From Bacteroidetes bacterium QH_10_64_19 (GTDB lineage: Bacteria > Bacteroidota > Rhodothermia > Rhodothermales > Salinibacteraceae): a DNA stretch of 8,101 nt. Positions 1 through 5,905 of the stretch are shown here, in pieces. Position numbers and translations under genes: made by a program. The stretch spans positions 1 to 8,101 of the forward strand of contig PXSY01000130.1 in assembly GCA_003023125.1 (NCBI GenBank), read 5' to 3'. Each line of letters starts with the position of its first letter. Positions within the stretch are counted from its first letter, which is position 1. Under the pieces are notes generated by a model. It saw only the letters and a list, made by a program, of their open reading frames with translations, searched no databases and was not told the DNA's origin.

Positions 1-714
1 GACCGCGTTCTCACGATCGGCTCCGATACGGTGTGGTTCTGGATGGAGATGAGCGATGTGGTGCAGGAGGTGGGGGGCGAGCCTGTGCAGGTGCAGTGGT
101 TTCGTCCCGATTCTCTGGTTGGGGCCCGGTCCGATCCCGGGACGTCGCGCCTCGTCCGCGATACAAAGGACGGCCAGATTCGAGCCGCCGAGATCGCCGC
201 CGAGTACGACGAGGACGCGGAGCGCTACCTCCTGGGGGTGCGCAATCCTGGGGCTCCTGGGGCCAGTCCGGTCACCCGAAGCATCCTCTCCGACAAGTTC
301 GGGTTTCGGACCACGACCTACGGGCCGGCTCAGGCTTTACAGGCCGGTGTCAACGAGACCTGGACCTACGCCCGCACCATCGTCGTCACCCTGAAGCGCA
401 TCGTGGAGGGGCGCGACAGCCTGACGGATAGTCTCGGCGGCCCGGTGATGATCGCCAAAGTGACGAGCGACGCGGCGTCTCAAGGGGCCGTTCCATTCTG
501 GAGTCTCGTCGCGGCCCTCTCCATCACGCTCGCCATCATGAACGTGCTTCCCATCCCGGCCCTGGACGGGGGGCAGCTTCTCTTCCTGCTCTACGAGGCC
601 GTCACTCGCCGGCGCCCCTCGGTGCGCGTGCGGCTCGTGGCGCAGCAGGTGGGCATGATTCTGCTGATCGGCTTCATGGCGTTCATCATCTTTAACGACA
701 TCATGCGGCTGTGA
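1..714 (+). CDS. rseP: RseP-type site-2 intramembrane metalloprotease, C-terminal part (5' end outside window)
   Basis: This is a partial gene: the frame is open from base 1 and its start lies upstream, leaving 237 residues. Family knowledge: RseP/RIP proteases sit in the inner membrane and cut transmembrane segments of substrates such as anti-sigma factors, releasing envelope-stress signals. The fragment opens inside a PDZ domain (the DRVLTIGSD strand at residues 1-9). A periplasmic stretch follows, then a hydrophobic segment at about 166-188. That segment runs into NVLPIPALDGG at 181-191, the second zinc-binding motif, with Asp189 as the expected metal ligand. A last membrane helix lies at about 217-234. 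The HExxH motif would be in the missing N-terminal part. The gene stops at TGA 712-714, with 214 bases before uppS. Being next to uppS and bamA is a common placement for rseP. The family call is firm; the substrate is unknown. Confidence 0.93.
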   Translation, partial: DRVLTIGSDTVWFWMEMSDVVQEVGGEPVQVQWFRPDSLVGARSDPGTSRLVRDTKDGQIRAAEIAAEYDEDAERYLLGVRNPGAPGASPVTRSILSDKFGFRTTTYGPAQALQAGVNETWTYARTIVVTLKRIVEGRDSLTDSLGGPVMIAKVTSDAASQGAVPFWSLVAALSITLAIMNVLPIPALDGGQLLFLLYEAVTRRRPSVRVRLVAQQVGMILLIGFMAFIIFNDIMRL

Positions 715-928
715 GGGAGGCGGGGAACGGACACAGATACGTTGCATTTCGAAACGGAAGGTAGTGTTTGCCGCAGTACTCAAGAGCACGGCCGGAGGTC
801 GGGCTCAACCTCAGACTCAGGGTGTAGCCCTTACTCCTGCGTCTCACACAGCTCCTTTAAAAATTGCGCGTCTCGTTGACGGGCCCGTTGCCCCGCTTTC
901 CGTTCATTGTTTGGAGCCAATCGGAGCC

Positions 929-1759
929 ATGGAATCGATCCGCCAGACTACGGAGGTTTCTTCTCGTCGGGAGGCATCCACGGACACGGATGAGCGTCAC
1001 CAAGAGGCGTTGCAGGCCCGCGGGGAGGTGCCCGCCCACATCGCCTGTATCATGGACGGCAATGGACGCTGGGCGCAGCAGCGGGACGAGGCCCGGGTCG
1101 TGGGCCACCACGAAGGCGTTACCTCGGTCCGGGACGTCACGGAAGCCTGTGCGGAGCTCGGGGTGGAGCACCTCACGCTCTACACGTTCAGTACGGAAAA
1201 CTGGGAGCGGCCCGATTCGGAGATCGATGCGCTCATGGAGCTGCTGGTGGGCACCGTGCAGGAGGAACAGTCGACGCTCATGGAAAACGGAGTGAAGCTC
1301 CGAACCATTGGGGACCTGTCCGAACTGCCCGATTCCTGCCAGGAGGCCATCGAGGAAACCAGGGCCGCCACGGCCGACAACAGTCACATGACCCTCACGC
1401 TCGCCCTGTCCTACAGCGGGCGATGGGAGATTCTTCAGGCGGCCCGGGCCCTGGCGGCCGACGTGCAGGCGGGCGAGATGGATCCGGAGGAGATTGATGC
1501 TTCCCTCTTCGAGTCTCACCTCGACACGGCTGGGATGCCGGATCCCGACCTTCTGATACGAACCGGGGGGGAGTACCGGCTTTCGAACTTTCTGCTCTGG
1601 CAGAGTGCCTACACCGAGTTGTACATCACGGAGGAGTACTGGCCGGACTTTCGGCGAGAGCAACTGTATGCCGCCATTCGTAGCTATCAGGATCGGGACC
1701 GTCGGTTCGGGCGCATCGAGTGCAACGGCTCTGAGGAGGGGAGCAACGGACAGAAATAG
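929..1759 (+). CDS. uppS: Isoprenyl (undecaprenyl) diphosphate synthase
   Basis: This cis-prenyltransferase condenses isopentenyl diphosphate units onto farnesyl diphosphate. The product is the C55 lipid carrier used for peptidoglycan and surface polysaccharides. The protein acts in the cytoplasm at the membrane. Family motifs in the 276-residue protein are HIACIMDGNGRWAQ at 37-50 (Asp43 is the expected catalytic, Mg-binding residue), FSTENW at 87-92, RTGGEYRLSNFLLWQ at 211-225, and a C-terminal EEYWPDF and RDRRFG. The family usually has RTSGE where this protein has RTGGE, a mild variant. About 35 acidic or polar residues precede the core. The frame is open further up, to 764, but nothing recognisable is encoded there, so ATG 929 is chosen because it gives near-normal length. 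No strong Shine-Dalgarno is visible; GGAG occurs at 913-916 and at 923-926. It sits between rseP and bamA, as in related genomes. Confidence 0.94.
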   Translation: MESIRQTTEVSSRREASTDTDERHQEALQARGEVPAHIACIMDGNGRWAQQRDEARVVGHHEGVTSVRDVTEACAELGVEHLTLYTFSTENWERPDSEIDALMELLVGTVQEEQSTLMENGVKLRTIGDLSELPDSCQEAIEETRAATADNSHMTLTLALSYSGRWEILQAARALAADVQAGEMDPEEIDASLFESHLDTAGMPDPDLLIRTGGEYRLSNFLLWQSAYTELYITEEYWPDFRREQLYAAIRSYQDRDRRFGRIECNGSEEGSNGQK

Positions 1760-1806
1760 GTCGTCTCTTTTCTCCTAGATCGTGTGCTCGCGTCCTCAGA
1801 GAATAA

Positions 1807-1835
1807 TTCCTGGGGAAGGTGCGTTCCTGAGGAAG
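1807..1835. repeat. Pair of near-identical 12-base repeats in the bamA leader
   Basis: TTCCTGGGGAAG (1807-1818) and TTCCTGAGGAAG (1824-1835) differ at one base and start 17 bases apart. Each has TTCC/GGAA arms around a three-base centre, so each is itself a small inverted repeat. They lie about 100 bases upstream of the bamA ATG. Two spaced dyads would suit a DNA-binding protein, but that role is inferred from the pattern alone. Confidence 0.35.
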
Positions 1836-1858
1836 AGAGAGTGAGTCATCCCGAAACT

Positions 1859-1886
1859 GCCCGGAGAAAGTCCAGTTTCACCGGGC
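1859..1886 (+). promoter_or_regulatory. Stem-loop between uppS and bamA
   Basis: GCCCGG at 1859-1864 pairs with CCGGGC at 1881-1886. After a single A-A mismatch, GAAA at 1866-1869 pairs with TTTC at 1876-1879, leaving the six-base loop GTCCAG. The structure ends 42 bases before the bamA start. No T-run follows, so it does not look like an ordinary intrinsic terminator. It could be an mRNA leader or processing structure, or a weak attenuator; the sequence does not decide between these. Confidence 0.4.
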
Positions 1887-1928
1887 TGATTCGCCTGTTT
1901 GTGACCCTCGTACGAGTGCTTTACCGGT

Positions 1929-3272
1929 ATGCGCCTTCGGCTGCCAACCCTCTTTCTTGCCTTCCTGCTTGGTGGTGCGATGACCGCCGGGGCCCAGACC
2001 CCCACCCAGTCGTCTCCGACCTCCAGTACGGCCGCGTCCCCGCGGGCAACCTACGTGATCGACAACATTCGGGTGGAGGGCGTGGAGGACCAGCAGAAGC
2101 GTCAGTTTGTCGAGCAGTCCAGCGGGCTAGCGCGGGGGCAGGAAATTACGTTGCCCTCCGGTGACGCCATCGCGCAGGCCATCCGCTCGGTCTACGACCT
2201 GCGGCTGTTTTCCGATGTGTCCATCCACCGCACCGCACAGTCGGGCAACAAGGTGACGCTCACCATCAAGGTGACGCCCGAGCCAACCCTCGCGTCCTAC
2301 GAACTGCGAGGAATTGATGGGGGGGACCGAGAGGACCTCAAGAAAGAAATGCCGCTTCTCAAGGGCAGTCCCGTCCGTCCGTCCGACGTGGAGCGCTCGA
2401 AGCAGGTCATTAAGAATTTTTACGAAAAGGAAGGCTACCTCCGAACCGAAGTGAACGTGGAGCGGTCGGTGAGCGACAACCGGGTCAACCTCGCGTTCAA
2501 CGTCGACCGCAGAGAAGAGATTGAGGTCCATCGCATTCGGTTCTCCGGAAATGAGGAATTTGACGACGGAGACCTTCGTGGGGCCATGGAGGAGACGGTT
2601 GAGAACCGCTGGTGGCGCATCTGGAAGGGGGAGACGTTTGACCGGAGTCTCTACGAAGAAGACCTTGAGCGGGTCATCGACCATTACCGCGAGCATGGGT
2701 ATTACGATGCACAGGTCGTGCAGGACTCGGTGTATTACATGGGCGACGACGGGCTCGGCATCGATGTTGAGGTACGAGAAGGGAGCCGCTATTACGTGAG
2801 TGATGTCAACTGGGAGGGCAACACGGTCTACGACGACCGTGTCTTGTCGGAGCAATTGGGCTTGTCGGAGGGCGATGTGTATAACGGCAAGGCGCTCGAC
2901 GAGAATCTGTACGGAGGGGGACGAGAAAGCGGGGTGCTGGGGCTGTACATGGATCGCGGGCATATGCGGGCCGACGTTCAGCCCACGGTTCGCGTCGTGG
3001 GGGAGGACTCGCTCGACATTACGATGGACGTCCGGGAGGGCGAAGTGTACACCTTCGGCGACATCGACATTTCCGGCAACACCAAGACCAAGGATTACGT
3101 CATCCGTCGGGAGCTCTACACGGTCCCCGGCAACCGCTTCAGCCGGAGCTCTATTCAGGAATCCATTCGTCGCTTGAACCAGCTGGACTATTTCAGTCAG
3201 GAGTCGCTTTCTGGTGTCTCTCCGGCGGGCCGGACATCAGCGTTGACGAGGAAGAGAAAGAGGCAGAACTGA
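1929..3272 (+). CDS. bamA: BamA/Omp85 outer-membrane assembly factor, N-terminal POTRA part, cut short by a frameshift
   Basis: BamA is the core of the outer-membrane protein insertion machine; its periplasmic POTRA domains receive unfolded client proteins. ATG 1929 is the first start after an in-frame stop at 1902-1904. It opens a good signal peptide: an Arg-rich n-region, a hydrophobic core, and cleavage near Ala-Gly-Ala at about 20-22. Five POTRA repeats follow, at about 42-118, 119-198, 199-287, 288-372 and 373-432. The fifth begins with the typical VYTFGDIDISGNTKTKDYVI pattern and reaches LNQLDYFSQESLS. From about residue 433 to the stop at 447 the sequence becomes Arg/Lys-rich and unlike POTRA. 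The missing last POTRA strand and the barrel continue in another frame immediately downstream. As written, this product would be a soluble periplasmic protein without a barrel. Family assignment is very secure; whether the break is real is unknown. Confidence 0.93.
   Translation: MRLRLPTLFLAFLLGGAMTAGAQTPTQSSPTSSTAASPRATYVIDNIRVEGVEDQQKRQFVEQSSGLARGQEITLPSGDAIAQAIRSVYDLRLFSDVSIHRTAQSGNKVTLTIKVTPEPTLASYELRGIDGGDREDLKKEMPLLKGSPVRPSDVERSKQVIKNFYEKEGYLRTEVNVERSVSDNRVNLAFNVDRREEIEVHRIRFSGNEEFDDGDLRGAMEETVENRWWRIWKGETFDRSLYEEDLERVIDHYREHGYYDAQVVQDSVYYMGDDGLGIDVEVREGSRYYVSDVNWEGNTVYDDRVLSEQLGLSEGDVYNGKALDENLYGGGRESGVLGLYMDRGHMRADVQPTVRVVGEDSLDITMDVREGEVYTFGDIDISGNTKTKDYVIRRELYTVPGNRFSRSSIQESIRRLNQLDYFSQESLSGVSPAGRTSALTRKRKRQN
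3205..3235 (+). other. bamA: Apparent frameshift inside bamA (POTRA 5)
   Basis: POTRA-like coding runs in the first frame up to about Ser-Pro at 3219-3224. From about 3227 the homologous sequence continues in the frame one base back, as GPDISVDEEE and then AELTYSVEEVGSDQ. Adding a single G to the GG at 3225-3226 (reading ccg ggc ggg ccg gac) restores one continuous frame of about 850 codons. No canonical X-XXY-YYZ slippery heptamer is in phase here, so programmed slippage is not supported. A dropped base in a short G-run, or a real mutation, explains it best. Confidence 0.85.
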
Positions 3273-4483
3273 CCTACAGTGTTGAGGAAGTGGGAAGCGA
3301 CCAGTTGCAGCTCTCGGGGACGTTCGGCCAGTTCGGGCTTGTTCTGCAGCTGGGCTTCCAATTCAACAATTTCTCGGCGCAGAACATGTTTGAGGCCGAC
3401 GCCTGGCGTCCGCTCCCCTCCGGCGACGGGCAGAAGCTCAGCGTGAACGTCCGAACGAACGGCAGCTTCTATCAAAACTACTCGCTCTCCTTTACGGAGC
3501 CCTGGTTCGGCGGGAGCCCGACTCCGGTGGGTGGATCGGCCTCGTACTCGAAGTACACGCGATCGGTGTTCGGAAGCCGACGGTCGGGCGTGCAGGATGG
3601 GAGATTCGAGAATGCGTCCGCCAATCTGTTCGTGCGACAGCGGCTTGACTGGCCCGATGACAAGTTTATGACGGGAAGCCGGGTTGGATACCAGTTTTAC
3701 AACAACCGCGGGCGCGACCCAGACACAGGAGATCGGAGCCCGCTCTTTAGCACCGTGCCGTTTGGGGTGAGCCAGTCGGTCACGTTTCGACAGTCGCTGA
3801 GTCGCAACTCGGTCGACAACCCGACCTTCCCGCGGACCGGATCGAACGTGTCGCTGTCGGTGGAGGTGGCGCCGCCCTTTGGGGATCTCGTGCAGTACCA
3901 CAAGTGGCGGTTCGAAACCAGCTGGAATGTCCCGATTGGCGACCAGTTTTCCTTCGGGGCCGGGACGGACTTTGGGTACATCGGCTCCATTACCGGCGAA
4001 GAGGTCCAGTTCGAAACCTTTGAGGTGGGGGGAACGCCCTTCGACTACCAGGGAGGCACGTTCGGCACCGATCCGGTCTACATGCGTGGCTACCCGCGAG
4101 GCGTCATCGGGCCGCTTGCCAGTGTGCGTGGCACCAACAATCTGCAGCCCGAGGGCGGACAGGTGCTGAACAAGTATACGTCCGAGTTTCGGTGGAAGGC
4201 CGTTGAGTCCCAACAGCTGCAGGCGCGTCCGTACCTCTTTCTCGATGCCGCCAACGCCTGGAGCAGCCTGGACGCGTATAATCCTTCGGAGCTGTACCGC
4301 TCTGCCGGGGTTGGGGTGAAGCTGTTCCTGCCCATCGTTGGGATGATCGAGTTTAACTACGGCTACAACTTCGACGAATTTGTGCCTCTCGAACGCGGAA
4401 GCGACGGCCAACCGGGATGGACCTTTCAGTTCTCCCTCGGTCAAGGATTTGGCAGGGGAGGAGGCGGCGGTGGTCGACGATAG
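3227..4483 (+). CDS. bamA: BamA/Omp85 outer-membrane assembly factor, C-terminal barrel part, frameshifted from its N-terminal part
   Basis: This holds the last POTRA-5 strand and the 16-stranded barrel domain that opens laterally to insert outer-membrane proteins. The homologous frame begins near 3227. If translated alone, the first usable start is GTG 3290 (397 residues), which would lack a signal peptide. Visible Omp85 features are the post-POTRA VEEVGSDQLQLSGTFGQFG entry into the first strand, SFTEPWFGG in an early strand, alternating aromatic strands, and MRGY at 4082-4093. MRGY matches the loop-6 (V/I)RG(F/Y) signature. The last strand ends GWTFQFSLGQGF, a plausible beta-signal. Unusually, ten more residues follow it (GR, six Gly, RR), whereas BamA proteins normally end at or close to the terminal aromatic residue. 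The stop at 4481-4483 lies 36 bases before the earliest possible start of the next gene. Confidence 0.92.
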   Translation, partial: GPDISVDEEEKEAELTYSVEEVGSDQLQLSGTFGQFGLVLQLGFQFNNFSAQNMFEADAWRPLPSGDGQKLSVNVRTNGSFYQNYSLSFTEPWFGGSPTPVGGSASYSKYTRSVFGSRRSGVQDGRFENASANLFVRQRLDWPDDKFMTGSRVGYQFYNNRGRDPDTGDRSPLFSTVPFGVSQSVTFRQSLSRNSVDNPTFPRTGSNVSLSVEVAPPFGDLVQYHKWRFETSWNVPIGDQFSFGAGTDFGYIGSITGEEVQFETFEVGGTPFDYQGGTFGTDPVYMRGYPRGVIGPLASVRGTNNLQPEGGQVLNKYTSEFRWKAVESQQLQARPYLFLDAANAWSSLDAYNPSELYRSAGVGVKLFLPIVGMIEFNYGYNFDEFVPLERGSDGQPGWTFQFSLGQGFGRGGGGGGRR

Positions 4484-4519
4484 GTCGCCGGGTCTTTCCG
4501 AATCGGTCGTTGCGACGCA

Positions 4520-5110
4520 TTGCTGCGGACCGTATGCAGATTCCGATGTCTACCGAGCGGCCGAGCGCGGATGGGATTGATCGTCGCGGTGATCGCTGGG
4601 CTCCTAGGGGCGAGGGGAGAGGCCTCTGCGCAGCAGCGCATCGGCTACATCGACTCCCAGTCGATCCTGAACGAGGTGCCGGAGTACGCCAATGTTCAGC
4701 AGAAGCTCGATCAGCTGGAGAAAAAATGGCGGTCGGAAATTCAAAACGAGGAGGAAGAGGTGCAGGCGCTGAAGGAAGAGTTTCGCGCGTGGGAGCTGCT
4801 CTACACCGAGGAAGAGCGTCGACAGAAGCAGACAGAGATCACCAAGGCCCAGCGGGAGGTGGAGCAACTCCGCAAGCGATATTTTGGGCCGGACGGGCAG
4901 CTGTACACGCGTCAGAAGGAACTCATGCGCCCGATCCAGGAGCGCATTTTAAAAGCGACGGAAGAGGTCGCAACGGAGCAGGGATATGATTATGTTTTTG
5001 ACAAGGGGGAGCGGGTGCTCTTCATGTATGCCCGCGATGACCACAACTTGAACGAGGCGGTTCTCCAACAACTGGGCGTCAGTACCACAGAGCAAGCTGA
5101 GGGGCAATAG
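4520..5110 (+). CDS. Skp/OmpH-family periplasmic chaperone, first copy
   Basis: Skp/OmpH proteins are small periplasmic chaperones that hold unfolded outer-membrane proteins for delivery to BamA. After a hydrophobic segment and an Ala-Ser-Ala cleavage site comes RIGYIDSQSILNEVPEYANVQ, the usual OmpH opening. A long, Glu- and Lys-rich coiled coil follows (roughly residues 60-145), then a C-terminal strand region, YDYVFDKGERVLFMY. The start is uncertain. TTG 4520 gives 196 residues with an Arg-rich n-region before the hydrophobic core. ATG 4571 gives 179 residues but leaves almost no positive charge ahead of the core. The longer form makes the better signal peptide and is given here. Neither start has a clear ribosome binding site. 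It lies directly after bamA, probably co-transcribed with it, and 66 bases before a second copy. Confidence 0.88.
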   Translation: MLRTVCRFRCLPSGRARMGLIVAVIAGLLGARGEASAQQRIGYIDSQSILNEVPEYANVQQKLDQLEKKWRSEIQNEEEEVQALKEEFRAWELLYTEEERRQKQTEITKAQREVEQLRKRYFGPDGQLYTRQKELMRPIQERILKATEEVATEQGYDYVFDKGERVLFMYARDDHNLNEAVLQQLGVSTTEQAEGQ

Positions 5111-5124
5111 GACACGCCGTCCGT

Positions 5125-5132
5125 TCGTACGA
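5125..5132. repeat. TCGTACGA palindrome, also present before bamA
   Basis: The eight-base palindrome TCGTACGA occurs here, in the 66-base gap before the second Skp-like gene, and again at 1908-1915, thirteen bases before the bamA start (there as CTCGTACGAG). I saw no other copy in the window. A shared operator is possible, but eight bases is short and this could be chance. Confidence 0.2.
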
Positions 5133-5176
5133 CACTACTGGAACCACCGGACATTCTCGCTTACAGAACAACGTTT

Positions 5177-5806
5177 ATGCCCATGTCATCGACACGCATT
5201 TCGAAACTTCTCACAGTTCTTCTCCTTCTCGGCGCCCTCGTCGCGATGCCGGCGCAGGCCCAGAAGCTCGGCTACGTCGACCAGCGGTCGGTGCTGGCGA
5301 GCATGCCGGGGATGCAAGAGGTGCAAAAGAAGATACAGAAGGAGATGAAGCAGCAGCAGCGACAGCTCCAACAGCGGCGCCAGCAATTCCAGAAGGAGGT
5401 GCAGCAGTTCCAGCAGCAGCAGTCCCTTCTCGACGACTCCGCGCGTGCCGAGCGGGAGCGGGAGCTCCAGCGGCGGCAGCGTGAGATCCAGCAGTCTGCG
5501 CAGAAGCGACAGAAGCAGATGCAGCAACGCCGACAGGAGATGATGCAGCCGTTGCTCGAACAGCTCCAGGCTGCGATTGACAAGGTGGCGGCCCAGCAAG
5601 AACTAGACGCGGTCTTGCGGCGCGAGGTGCTTCTCTACGAAGATCAGACCAGCAATAACGTAGTCGACATCACGCGCGACGTGGCGAATGAGCTCGACAT
5701 TTCTCTTTCTCAAACGCCGGGCGAACCGTCGCCTACGCTGGATCAGCCCGCCACGCCACCCGGAAATCAGACGCCCCCGCCCGGTGGCGGAGGGGGAGGG
5801 CAGTAA
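5177..5806 (+). CDS. Skp/OmpH-family periplasmic chaperone, second copy, Gln-rich
   Basis: This is a paralogue of the preceding gene, presumably another periplasmic holdase for outer-membrane proteins. The 209-residue protein has a clear signal peptide: RISK, then a Leu-rich core, then cleavage after Pro-Ala-Gln-Ala near residue 28. The mature protein starts QKLGYVDQRSVLASMPGMQE, the typical OmpH opening. The coiled coil at about 50-140 is extreme in composition: about a third of it is Gln, with Arg and Lys. The C-terminal core (ELDAVLRREVLLYED, then DITRDVANELD) matches the family. It is followed by a Pro-rich tail of about 30 residues ending in six Gly and a Gln. ATG 5177 is used; ATG 5183 is an equally possible start. 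Twin ompH genes behind bamA are, from memory, usual in Bacteroidota. The two copies differ strongly in coiled-coil composition, which hints at different clients or partners. Confidence 0.9.
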   Translation: MPMSSTRISKLLTVLLLLGALVAMPAQAQKLGYVDQRSVLASMPGMQEVQKKIQKEMKQQQRQLQQRRQQFQKEVQQFQQQQSLLDDSARAERERELQRRQREIQQSAQKRQKQMQQRRQEMMQPLLEQLQAAIDKVAAQQELDAVLRREVLLYEDQTSNNVVDITRDVANELDISLSQTPGEPSPTLDQPATPPGNQTPPPGGGGGGQ

Positions 5807-5888
5807 CCAGCGCCGCTCGGACACTCCGCTCGGGAGACAAAATTCTCCTCTTGCGGCCTGTCCTCGCCTCGTTGGGGATTCTTCCTCA

Positions 5889-5902
5889 TCTGAGATCTCA
5901 GA
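5889..5902. promoter_or_regulatory. 14-base perfect palindrome immediately before panB
   Basis: TCTGAGATCTCAGA is a perfect inverted repeat ending three bases before the panB ATG. It occupies the spot where a ribosome binding site would be. As DNA it could be an operator; as RNA it could form only a five-pair stem with a GATC loop. Its position is suggestive, but its function is inferred and chance is not excluded. Confidence 0.3.
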
Positions 5903-5905
5903 CGC

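Noticed and set aside
742..770. Possible Bacteroidota-type promoter before uppS (TTG at 742-744 and TAGTGTTTG at 762-770)
   Set aside because: The -7-like element has one extra base compared with TAnnTTTG, and the spacing from the upstream TTG is not ideal, so it was left out of the annotation.
801..830. Inverted repeat GGGCT/AGCCC between rseP and uppS as a terminator
   Set aside because: Only five pairs across a 20-base loop with a broken inner stem and no T-run; too weak to call.
879..888. Palindrome ACGGGCCCGT upstream of uppS
   Set aside because: Ten-base palindromes are expected several times by chance in a window of this size.
764..928. Possible 55-residue N-terminal extension of UppS
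   Set aside because: The frame is open, but the encoded sequence has no family similarity and would make the enzyme much longer than usual; ATG 929 fits better.
1784..2164. A plus-strand frame starting in the bamA leader with a hydrophobic stretch (FTGLIRLFVTLVRVLY)
   Set aside because: It runs out of frame through the bamA signal peptide and POTRA 1, ends without a domain, and crosses the leader hairpin; no support for a leader peptide was found.
3197..4444. A 415-residue minus-strand open frame opposite the bamA barrel
   Set aside because: It overlaps a clear Omp85 barrel entirely, has no recognisable domain or signal peptide, and is explained by GC-rich codon bias.
5140..5166. GGAACC as a sigma-E-like -35 box before the second Skp-like gene
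   Set aside because: No fitting -10 element lies at the expected 16-17 base distance.
5186..5599. Long minus-strand open frames (Leu-rich, and a Cys/Ser-rich one at 5272-5583) opposite the second Skp-like gene
   Set aside because: They are mirror images of the CAG-rich coiled-coil coding on the plus strand; their monotonous composition and lack of any motif mark them as shadows.
5813..5848. Direct repeat CCGCTCGG (5813-5820, 5826-5833) and a small GGAGA/TCTCC stem after the second Skp-like gene
   Set aside because: Eight-base repeats at short distance arise often by chance in GC-rich DNA, and the five-pair stem has no T-run.
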